This document shows positions 1 through 5,145 of a DNA stretch of 7,160 nucleotides, in pieces; within the stretch, counting starts at the first letter, position 1; each line of letters opens with the position of its first letter. The notes under the pieces are model-generated. The model had not been told where the DNA came from, did not search any database, and saw only the letters and a list, made by a program, of their open reading frames with translations. Source of the DNA: an uncultured Clostridia bacterium (lineage in GTDB: Bacteria > Bacillota_I > Bacilli_A > RF39 > UBA660); NCBI GenBank assembly GCA_947569225.1, contig CANORX010000048.1, positions 1 to 7,160 of the forward strand, written 5' to 3'. Position numbers and translations under genes: made by a program.

Positions 1-37
1 CATATTATGATATCATATAAAGGAAAGGAAGAACAAT

Positions 38-1870
38 ATGGCTATAACAAAAACTGATTTTATCAATTACACAAGATGTAGAAGATATGGAGCTTTAGAA
101 GAAATACACGAAGATAAAATAGACAGTGACATGACTTTAGAAGAATATATAAAAGAAGAAGAAAAAGATAAATACAAAGAAATACTAGGCACAATGTTTG
201 AAGAAAGTGAAGATGAAGATATAGATAAAACCATTAAAATTGACATACAACTAGAAGCCCTAATGGAATATTATAAAGAAGTAGAAGTTAATGCAGGATT
301 AGAAGTAGAAAGAATATTTGGAGGAAACACTATATTTAGCTTAGATACATACAGACAAGAATCATTCGACTTTAGCAAAAATGGAATAAAATACCTATGC
401 TTTGTAGACATATATAATGAATCTAATAATGAGATTAACATTATAGAAGTAAAAGCAACAACATCTAGAAAATATAAAAAATTAGAATATAGTATCGACA
501 AAGAAAAATTTCCATTATTTACAAAAATAGATAACTTTTATCATTTAGCTAAAGATCCAAACATTTCAAAAAACTATGCGAGTAAAGTAGAAAAACTATT
601 AGACAGGTTCACAGACGAAGGAAAATACATATATGACTTATCAGTTCAAAGATTCATAATAGAAGGATACCTAAGAGAAAATAACATAAACACAAATGTC
701 AATTACTACCTAGCTACGTTAAATGATGAATACGAATATGATGGATATATGGAAAACGGAAAAAGAGTATTTAGACCTGACAAATTTGGAAATACAATAA
801 TAGACTTTTATGAATTAAATGACATAACTAGCATGTATCAAAGTAAAATAAACATAGAAAGAAAAAACTTAGAAAAATACATATTTGAAAGTGATGAAAC
901 GCCATGTAAATTAGGTGTACAATGTGCGTTAAAGAAAAACACCGAATGTAAATACAAACCATTATGTTTCAAAGACGTACCAGAAAAAAATGCAAGCTTT
1001 AACTACAAAAGATTTGTAAGTTTTAAAGCAGATGGCATAAAATATAATAAATATGATTTAATAAATGATGGATACCTAAAACTAGATGATATACCAAAAG
1101 AATGGTTGACAAGTGAAAACCATAAAATACAACGTGACTGTTATGAAAGAAATGAAACATACATAAACAAAGCCAAAATCAAAGCAGGACTTGAAAGTCT
1201 AACTTATCCTATATATCATTTGGACTTTGAAACTTTACCATGTCCTATACCAAGATTTAAAGGAGAACATCCATATTACCAAAGTCCATTCGAATTTAGT
1301 TTACATATTGAAAAAGAGCCTGGAGTATGCGATAAAGAATTAGATAACTATGTTTTTTTAGCAAAAACTAACGAAGACGAAAGACTAGAATTAGTAAAAG
1401 AATTAGTAACTAGAATACCAATAAAAGAAACAGGCGGTTGTATGCTAGCGCAAAACGTCACATTTGAAAAAGGAAGAATAAAAGAATTAGCAGCTATATT
1501 TCCTGAATATAAAGAAGAATTAATGGCTATAAGAGAAAGCGGAAGAGACTTATTAGAAATCATTGATAACAACAAAGAATTATACAAAAATCTAGGATTT
1601 AGTGACTATGACTCATCTACAATGAATTACTACAACAACTTACAAAGTGGATCATTCTCTATCAAAAAAACCTTACCATTATTCACTAATCTAAGTTATA
1701 AAGATTTAGAAGTACAAAACGGAACACAAGCATTAGTAGAATATGCTAATTATAAAAAAATGACTGACATGGAAAGAGAAAGAAAACAAGCAGCGCTAGT
1801 AGAATACTGTAAACAAGATACATGGGCAATGGTTGAAATACTAAAAGGATTAAGAGAGGCTATAAAATAG
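38..1870 (+). CDS. DUF2779 protein: Cas4-like PD-(D/E)XK nuclease region joined to a DEDD/RNase H-like exonuclease region
   Basis: A 610-residue protein, probably a cytoplasmic DNA-processing enzyme; its substrate is unknown. The N-terminal half resembles Cas4/AddB-type nucleases: an N-terminal TRCRRYGAL motif carrying C14, a PD-(D/E)XK core read as D124 then E137-V-K139, and a late cysteine cluster C290, C296, C304, C310. C14 plus three of these could ligate a 4Fe-4S cluster. The C-terminal third is the DUF2779 region: YHLDFETLPCP (D396, E398), QNVTFEKGRIKELA (N473, E477), RDLLEII (D504) and CKQDTWAMVEIL (D594), the layout of a DEDD exonuclease with Glu where motif II usually has Asp. The ATG at 38 follows purine-rich AAAGGAAAGGAAG at a suitable distance. 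No cas genes, array or addAB lie nearby, so it is not assigned to CRISPR. The family match is confident; biochemical activity is inferred. Confidence 0.85.
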   Translation: MAITKTDFINYTRCRRYGALEEIHEDKIDSDMTLEEYIKEEEKDKYKEILGTMFEESEDEDIDKTIKIDIQLEALMEYYKEVEVNAGLEVERIFGGNTIFSLDTYRQESFDFSKNGIKYLCFVDIYNESNNEINIIEVKATTSRKYKKLEYSIDKEKFPLFTKIDNFYHLAKDPNISKNYASKVEKLLDRFTDEGKYIYDLSVQRFIIEGYLRENNINTNVNYYLATLNDEYEYDGYMENGKRVFRPDKFGNTIIDFYELNDITSMYQSKINIERKNLEKYIFESDETPCKLGVQCALKKNTECKYKPLCFKDVPEKNASFNYKRFVSFKADGIKYNKYDLINDGYLKLDDIPKEWLTSENHKIQRDCYERNETYINKAKIKAGLESLTYPIYHLDFETLPCPIPRFKGEHPYYQSPFEFSLHIEKEPGVCDKELDNYVFLAKTNEDERLELVKELVTRIPIKETGGCMLAQNVTFEKGRIKELAAIFPEYKEELMAIRESGRDLLEIIDNNKELYKNLGFSDYDSSTMNYYNNLQSGSFSIKKTLPLFTNLSYKDLEVQNGTQALVEYANYKKMTDMERERKQAALVEYCKQDTWAMVEILKGLREAIK

Positions 1871-1883
1871 GGGTTGTAAAATA

Positions 1884-1934
1884 TTGTCAAAAAATGTCAA
1901 AAAACTTGTAAATCAAATTATCTCATAGTATATT
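1884..1934 (+). promoter_or_regulatory. Candidate sigma-A promoter of rpoZ, preceded by a tandem 10-bp repeat
   Basis: A -35 TTGTAA (1906-1911) and a -10 TATATT (1929-1934) are separated by exactly 17 bp and sit just upstream of the rpoZ ribosome binding site (AAGGAGAG, 1941-1948). The perfect tandem repeat TGTCAAAAAA x2 (1885-1904) abuts the -35 box on its upstream side. No terminator hairpin is visible between 1871 and this promoter, so readthrough from the DUF2779 gene is also possible. Confidence 0.5.
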
Positions 1935-1956
1935 AAAATAAAGGAGAGTGAAAAGG

Positions 1957-2154
1957 ATGATTTACCCATCTATTGACAAACTTCTTACAGTAGTAGATTC
2001 TAAATATAAATTAGTTCATGTAATATCTGAAAGAAGTAAAGAAATGATGATAAATGAACATTACCAGATGAAGCCCGAATCATATGTATCTAAAAAAGAA
2101 ATAGGAAGAAGCTTAGAAGAATTAGAAAAGGGATTAATCAAAATAAAAGAATAA
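1957..2154 (+). CDS. rpoZ: DNA-directed RNA polymerase subunit omega
   Basis: A 65-residue omega subunit, which binds beta-prime and helps core RNA polymerase assemble. The signature is clear: MIYPSIDKLLTVVDSKYKLV at the N terminus (compare the family's PSID-LL---DSKY-LV), a middle ERSKEM helix matching the usual (K/R)RA(R/K)-type helix, then IGRSLEELEKGLI, the conserved (V/I)G-ALEEI--G-I motif. The length matches the short Bacillus form (about 67 residues) rather than the longer proteobacterial one. A GTG at 1948 in the same frame is only one or two bases from the AAGGAG core and so cannot use it; ATG 1957 lies 10 nt from that core and gives the canonical N terminus. In many Bacillota rpoZ follows gmk; here it is a single gene between a nuclease gene and recX with its own promoter. 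Confidence 0.9.
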   Translation: MIYPSIDKLLTVVDSKYKLVHVISERSKEMMINEHYQMKPESYVSKKEIGRSLEELEKGLIKIKE

Positions 2155-2164
2155 TCTTTTTTTT
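2145..2164 (+). terminator. Weak intrinsic terminator after rpoZ
   Basis: AAAAGA (2145-2150) can pair with TCTTTT (2155-2160) over a four-base loop formed by the rpoZ stop region, and the 3' side runs into eight T residues (2157-2164). The stem is short with one G-C pair, so termination is probably partial. Confidence 0.35.
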
Positions 2165-2186
2165 ATACAAAAACACAAAAAAATGT

Positions 2187-2215
2187 TTGACATAATTTTA
2201 TAGCTATGATATAGT
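2187..2215 (+). promoter_or_regulatory. Strong sigma-A promoter of recX with extended -10
   Basis: Consensus -35 TTGACA (2187-2192), a 17-bp spacer, and -10 TATAGT (2210-2215) preceded by TG at 2207-2208 (extended -10). The predicted transcription start near 2222 leaves a leader of about 20 nt, nearly all of it the ribosome binding site AGGAGG (2226-2231) and its spacer. This is the best-matching promoter in the window. Confidence 0.75.
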
Positions 2216-2241
2216 AAATACAAATAGGAGGTGTAAAGAAG

Positions 2242-3018
2242 ATGAAAATACTTAAATATAAAAAAATGTCTAAAGGTAGATATAAAATAACATTTGATAC
2301 ATCAGAACTTATCATATATGAAGATGTCATAATAAAAAATAATTTACTCTTAGAAAAAAACATTACATTAAAACTTTTAGAAAAAATCTTAGAAGAAAAT
2401 AAATACTATGAAGTATACAATCTAGGGTTATCATACATTGAAACTAAACTAAGAACAGAAAAAGAATTAAAAGAATACTTGATGAAAAAACTATTTAAAG
2501 AAGATATAATTGATAAAGTAATATATAAATTAAAAATAGAAGGTTACATAAATGAACAAAAATATATAGAAGCCTATATAAATGATAAAGTAAAACTCAC
2601 ATCAAAAGGACCATTTATAATAAAAAAAGAGCTAATAGAATTAGGTTTAGATGAAAATATAATAAATGAATATTTAAATAAAATAGATTTTGAAATATGG
2701 AAAGAAAAATTAAATAAAATAATAAACAAACGTATAAACCAAATGAATAACAAATCTCTTTACATGATAAAAAACAAACTTAAAATAGATTTATATAATT
2801 TAGGTTACCAAAAAGAACTAATAGAAGAATTACTAGCCAATATTAATAAAAGTGATGAAGACTCATTAGAAAAAGAATACATAAAAATATATAACAAATA
2901 TAAAAAGAAATATAAAGAAGAATTCTTAAATAGCAAAATAAAAAATAGTCTATATCAAAAAGGATTTAATTTAGAAGACATAGAAAGAATTATTAATAAA
3001 AATAAAGATTTAAAGTAA
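2242..3018 (+). CDS. recX: Regulatory protein RecX (RecA modulator)
   Basis: A 258-residue protein of the RecX family, which binds RecA-ssDNA filaments and limits or tunes recombination in the cytoplasm. It is close to the length of the long Bacillus form (about 264). After a beta-rich N-terminal extension (about 1-35) come helical RecX repeats: YNLGLSYIETKLRTEKELKEYL region (59-80), the signature GYINEQKYIEAYINDKV (101-117), GPFIIKKELIELGLDENII (123-141), a further helical block with LGYQKELIEELL (187-198), and a C-terminal repeat KIKNSLYQKGFNLEDIERII (232-251). The ATG lies 10 nt after a perfect AGGAGG. The protein is extremely Lys/Ile/Asn-rich, as expected at this base composition. No recA or other SOS gene is present in the window, and no LexA-like operator was recognised at its promoter. 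Confidence 0.9.
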   Translation: MKILKYKKMSKGRYKITFDTSELIIYEDVIIKNNLLLEKNITLKLLEKILEENKYYEVYNLGLSYIETKLRTEKELKEYLMKKLFKEDIIDKVIYKLKIEGYINEQKYIEAYINDKVKLTSKGPFIIKKELIELGLDENIINEYLNKIDFEIWKEKLNKIINKRINQMNNKSLYMIKNKLKIDLYNLGYQKELIEELLANINKSDEDSLEKEYIKIYNKYKKKYKEEFLNSKIKNSLYQKGFNLEDIERIINKNKDLK

Positions 3019-3019
3019 G

Positions 3020-3042
3020 AAAAAAAGATGATAAATCATCTT
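3020..3042 (-). terminator. Intrinsic terminator of prsA in the convergent recX-prsA gap
   Basis: AAGATGAT (3025-3032) and ATCATCTT (3035-3042) form a stem of 7-8 bp with a tiny loop. On the minus strand the stem is followed by a T run (complement of the A's at 3020-3026), so it terminates prsA. The prsA stop codon (3041-3043) is part of the hairpin. On the plus strand no T run follows, so it is not a good terminator for recX. Confidence 0.65.
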
Positions 3043-3988
3043 AAAGTCCATATAAAGAATTATATTTTTTCTCTAAATCAGAATCAGTAACTTTCATACC
3101 AAACTCTTCTCTTAAACCTAAAAGAGCTTTAGCTAAATAACCAGTATCACTTTTTCTTACATCACTTGCAACTTTAGTAATAATAGACTCTTCAACATCC
3201 TTTAATTTAGGTTTATCCTCTTGACTAGCTTTATAAATAATATGATATCCATACTGAGACTTAACAGGGCTAGTAGTATATTTTCCTACTTCTAACTTAA
3301 TAGCGCCTTCTAAGAAATTAGCATCAAAATTAGTTCTATCATTAAACTTATCTAATTTTCCGCCATTATCTTTATTAGCAGCATCATCGCTAAACTCTTT
3401 AGCTAAATCTTCAAACTTCTCTCCATCATTTAATCTGTTAATAATATCATTAGCTTTCTCTAAAGCTTCATTCTCAAGCTCCTTTTTCTCATCACTAGAC
3501 ATACTATCAGTTGCTTTAACCTCTATTAAAATATGACTAGCTTCAATATCTCCAACTAATGAATTTTCATAATAATCCTCGATTTGTTTATCACTAACTT
3601 GACCTTCAGAATAATCTACTAACCATAAATTTCTTCTATAGGAAAGTCTTATAATATCTTTAAGCTCGTCCTCAGAATCAACATTATAATTACTTTTAAT
3701 AACAGAAGAAAAATTATCACCATACTCGTTTTTCATTGAATCAACCATTTGACTAACATAATTTTTTTCATTCTCGTCTTCTTTATACTTAATATCTAAA
3801 AGTTTAGTATCTATAAGTCTAATTAACTCCTCAGCTCCATATTTAGCCTTTAAAGCATCATATAACTCCTGAGCGCTAATACCATCTTTATCAAAAGTAA
3901 CAACACTTTCTTTACCATCTTCTAAATGAGAAGTCGCACAACCGCACAATAAAAGTAATGAACTAATAATTATCAATATTTTTTTCAT
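3041..3988 (-). CDS. prsA: PrsA-type peptidyl-prolyl isomerase lipoprotein (parvulin foldase)
   Basis: A 315-residue lipoprotein predicted to be anchored on the outer face of the membrane, where PrsA proteins help exported proteins fold. A lipoprotein signal peptide ends in the lipobox L14-C-G-C17, so C17 would be lipidated. Residues ~30-145 form the helical SurA/PrsA N-terminal region. Residues ~149-256 are a parvulin (rotamase) domain: EASHILIEV, GEKFEDLAKEFSDD, GGKLDKF, and VKSQYGYHIIYK near its end. A Lys/Glu-rich C-terminal tail (~257-315) follows. The start codon lies 9 nt after a GGAGG (complement at 3998-4002). The length is typical (B. subtilis PrsA is about 292). It is monocistronic, divergent from the tiny membrane-protein genes. 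In Bacillus genomes prsA lies in the same chromosomal region as the HIT gene, and the same pair is close together here. Confidence 0.9.
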   Translation of the reverse strand: MKKILIIISSLLLLCGCATSHLEDGKESVVTFDKDGISAQELYDALKAKYGAEELIRLIDTKLLDIKYKEDENEKNYVSQMVDSMKNEYGDNFSSVIKSNYNVDSEDELKDIIRLSYRRNLWLVDYSEGQVSDKQIEDYYENSLVGDIEASHILIEVKATDSMSSDEKKELENEALEKANDIINRLNDGEKFEDLAKEFSDDAANKDNGGKLDKFNDRTNFDANFLEGAIKLEVGKYTTSPVKSQYGYHIIYKASQEDKPKLKDVEESIITKVASDVRKSDTGYLAKALLGLREEFGMKVTDSDLEKKYNSLYGL

Positions 3989-4011
3989 ATAATCTAACCT
4001 CCAATGACTCT

Positions 4012-4040
4012 ATAATAGCAAAAAATAAAAAAAAATACAA
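4012..4040 (-). promoter_or_regulatory. Sigma-A promoter of prsA with extended -10
   Basis: Read on the minus strand: -35 TTGTAT (4040-4035), a 17-bp spacer, and -10 TATTAT (4017-4012) preceded by TGC, giving the extended element TGCTATTAT. The predicted start near 4005 leaves a leader of about 17 nt containing only the GGAGG site. The -35 box touches the left edge of the 39-bp palindrome at 4040-4078. Confidence 0.6.
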
Positions 4041-4078
4041 TAATAAGCACTCACATAATTTATGTTTTTGCTTATAAT
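4040..4078. repeat. 39-bp imperfect palindrome between prsA and the tiny membrane-protein genes
   Basis: The sequence is symmetric about base 4059. The inner arms ACATAA/TTATGT (4053-4058, 4060-4065) and outer arms TAAGCA/TGCTTA region (4043-4049, 4069-4075) pair perfectly; the flanking pairs at 4040-4041 also match. In total 15 of 19 position pairs are complementary. Because the flanking genes diverge, it cannot be a terminator of either; an operator or a transcribed leader structure is more likely. Confidence 0.5.
4050..4078 (+). promoter_or_regulatory. Candidate promoter of the tiny YjcZ-like genes
   Basis: A perfect -10 TATAAT (4073-4078) has a 17-bp spacer to a weak -35 CTCACA (4050-4055). 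The same stretch contains CATAATTTA (4054-4062), which fits the CATANNNTA -10 pattern of the mother-cell sigma factors E and K, but an AC element lies 15 rather than 16-17 bp upstream. The sequence does not decide between vegetative and sporulation control. The whole element falls inside the 39-bp palindrome. Confidence 0.4.
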
Positions 4079-4111
4079 ATGAATGTAAAGATAAAAAAGG
4101 AGGAATGACGA

Positions 4112-4207
4112 ATGAATTGTGGATGCGGAAACAATAGAATTTCAGGCGCAGCATTTGCTTTAGTATTATTTATTTTATTAGTAATCATACTAGGTGCATT
4201 TATTTAA
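4112..4207 (+). CDS. Tiny single-pass membrane protein, YjcZ-like sporulation family
   Basis: A 31-residue peptide: a Cys/Gly head MNCGCGNNRISG followed by one hydrophobic helix (about residues 13-31, AAFALVLFILLVIILGAFI). This matches the Tiny_TM_bacill/YjcZ pattern, in which a short Gly-rich, often Cys-containing head precedes a segment like FALIVVLFILLIIVG. The gene is short but well supported: GGAGG (4099-4103) lies 8 nt before the ATG, and the next gene has the same architecture. An ATG at 4105 is in another frame and too close to the binding site. Family members in Bacillus are annotated as sporulation proteins, mostly without a defined function. It is probably co-transcribed with the following gene 19 nt downstream. 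Confidence 0.8.
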   Translation: MNCGCGNNRISGAAFALVLFILLVIILGAFI

Positions 4208-4226
4208 TAAAAGGAGGGGAATATAT

Positions 4227-4361
4227 ATGAATAATTGTTGTCCAAAACCAACTAATCCATGTTGCTGTGGAGGAAATAACGGATATGGAAATAGCTTCTT
4301 TGTAATACTAATTTTATTCATCTTATTAGCTATAATATTCGGTGCTTTCATAGGTTGGTAA
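4227..4361 (+). CDS. Tiny Cys-rich single-pass membrane protein, YjcZ-like, second of a tandem pair
   Basis: A 44-residue peptide with a longer Cys-rich head (MNNCCPKPTNPCCCGGNNGY, five cysteines in the first 14 residues), then a hydrophobic helix (about 24-42, FFVILILFILLAIIFGAFI) and a final GW. The helix and the GAFI ending closely match the preceding gene, so the two are likely paralogues from a tandem duplication that diverged mainly in the head. AAGGAGG (4211-4217) lies 9 nt before the ATG. A CATACTA with a partial sigma-G-like upstream box occurs inside the first gene (4186-4192), but it may be chance coding sequence. Function is unknown. A membrane-anchored, disulfide-capable spore-envelope component is an inference from the family and the head. 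Confidence 0.78.
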   Translation: MNNCCPKPTNPCCCGGNNGYGNSFFVILILFILLAIIFGAFIGW

Positions 4362-4375
4362 TAGCAATTAATTAT

Positions 4376-4404
4376 AAAAAAGTAGTCAAAACGGCTACTT
4401 TTTT
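4376..4404. terminator. Bidirectional intrinsic terminator between the tiny genes and the DUF1653 gene
   Basis: AAAAAAGTAG (4376-4385) pairs with CTACTTTTTT (4395-4404); a T-G and a C-G pair extend the stem inward to a five-base loop. The A and T tracts in the outer arms give a T run on either strand, as expected between convergent transcription units. Confidence 0.8.
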
Positions 4405-4428
4405 GCTTATCTTTAATTAACCCAATCA

Positions 4429-4659
4429 TTAATTATCTTGAAGTTCAAATCTATACTTTTGTTTAACCTCTGGATATTTAATATTATCAACTAATGATAA
4501 AAACTCTTCCCTATCCCTTATCCAAATATCTTTATCATTTTCTAAACTTTGATATATAACTTTCTCACTTAAGCTATCTGCATCTTTTCCAACTAATAAC
4601 AGCCTGTATAAATGTCCTTTAAAATGTTTATAAATACCGCCAATTACTAATTCCTGCAT
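4429..4659 (-). CDS. DUF1653 domain protein
   Basis: A 76-residue soluble protein. Residues 8-54 match the DUF1653 pattern: GIYKHFKGHLYRLLLVGKDA, then VIYQSLENDKDIWIRDREEF, with W46 and R48 matching the family's W-V-R core. The function of this family is not established to my knowledge. Its start lies inside the end of the upstream HIT gene (13-nt overlap), in a different frame. The nearest ribosome binding site, AGGAGG (complement of 4673-4678), is 13 nt from the ATG and inside the HIT coding sequence. Expression is therefore probably coupled to translation of the HIT gene. An ATG at 4669 is nearer to that site but opens only a 13-codon frame. The pair forms an operon ending at the bidirectional terminator. 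Confidence 0.8.
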   Translation of the reverse strand: MQELVIGGIYKHFKGHLYRLLLVGKDADSLSEKVIYQSLENDKDIWIRDREEFLSLVDNIKYPEVKQKYRFELQDN

Positions 4660-5015
4660 AATAATTCATAAACCTCCTGAACACTCATCTTAACCTTATC
4701 TTCATATTTAGGTAATAAATGTAAATGAAAATGCTTTATTTTTTGCTCATCTCCATTATTCTGTATTAAAACAACACTATTAGGATTTAACTTTATCTCT
4801 AATAAGGACTTTATTTGCTTAGCTACTTCCATAATACGTGTAATAACATCTAATGGAATATCATCTAAATCTAAATAATGAACTTTTGGAATAATTAAAG
4901 TATGACCTACTGAATTTGGAAACACATCTAACATTACCTTAACAATATCATCCTCAAACATAGTATAAGAAGGACTTTCTCCCTTAACTATTTTACAAAA
5001 CAAACAATCTTTCAA
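4647..5015 (-). CDS. HIT-family nucleotide-binding protein (HinT-like)
   Basis: A 122-residue histidine-triad protein; relatives hydrolyse or transfer nucleotidyl groups, such as AMP from adenosine phosphoramidates or dinucleotides. The catalytic triad motif is H95-F-H97-L-H99-L-L-P. An N-terminal CLFC pair (C4, C7) with H46 (GHTLIIPKVH) matches the zinc-binding set of many bacterial HIT proteins, and NNG (86-88) is the usual nucleotide-contact stretch. The start is TTG at 5015: AGGAGT (complement of 5025-5030) lies 9 nt upstream, and the protein begins KDCLFCKI as the family does. A nearby ATG (5022) is two bases from the binding site and out of frame. It is first in a two-gene operon with the DUF1653 gene. 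Confidence 0.9.
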   Translation of the reverse strand: MKDCLFCKIVKGESPSYTMFEDDIVKVMLDVFPNSVGHTLIIPKVHYLDLDDIPLDVITRIMEVAKQIKSLLEIKLNPNSVVLIQNNGDEQKIKHFHLHLLPKYEDKVKMSVQEVYELLCRN

Positions 5016-5036
5016 AAAACATCAACTCCTATTTAA

Positions 5037-5064
5037 ATTTTATCAAATATTTAAAAGAAAGCAA
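5037..5064 (-). promoter_or_regulatory. Candidate promoter of the HIT-DUF1653 operon
   Basis: On the minus strand an extended -10 TGATAAAAT (5045-5037) lies 16 bp after TTGCTT (5064-5059). The -10 is good and the -35 is weak. The predicted start falls just before the AGGAG site, giving a very short leader like those of recX and prsA. Confidence 0.4.
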
Positions 5065-5101
5065 TAAAAAATAAAAGTATTTTATCTAGAAAACGCATAT
5101 A

Positions 5102-5131
5102 CATAAATTATAAAATTTTCATAAATTATAA
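5102..5131 (+). repeat. Two 12-bp direct repeats upstream of the cysteine desulfurase gene
   Basis: CATAAATTATAA occurs exactly at 5102-5113 and 5120-5131, 18 bp start to start, just upstream of the ribosome binding region. No convincing -35/-10 pair was found for the desulfurase gene; TATAAA (5109-5114) inside the first copy is the likeliest -10. The repeats could be a binding site or simply low-complexity AT sequence. Confidence 0.35.
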
Positions 5132-5145
5132 CGTAGGTGATAAAA

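Noticed and set aside
271..501. Hydrophobic antisense frames inside the DUF2779 gene (also 1348-1587) and inside the desulfurase gene (5427-5663)
   Set aside because: AT-rich antisense of Lys/Glu/Asn codons gives Phe/Leu/Ile-rich frames by default; no ribosome sites or family matches.
38..1870. Assignment of the first gene as a CRISPR Cas4
   Set aside because: The length, the C-terminal DUF2779 exonuclease motifs and the lack of any cas gene or array argue against it; only the N-terminal fold is Cas4-like.
1948..1956. GTG at 1948 as the rpoZ start
   Set aside because: It directly abuts the AAGGAG core with no spacing, while ATG 1957 has 10 nt and gives the canonical omega N terminus.
3963..4154. 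Minus-strand open frame overlapping the prsA start and the first tiny gene
   Set aside because: It covers the divergent promoter region, has no recognisable family, and conflicts with two supported genes.
4190..4429. Minus-strand open frame of 79 codons opposite the second tiny gene
   Set aside because: It crosses the bidirectional terminator and overlaps a better-supported gene with strong ribosome site and family-like helix.
5020..5022. ATG (minus strand) as the start of the HIT gene
   Set aside because: It is out of frame with the HIT coding sequence and only two bases from the AGGAG site.
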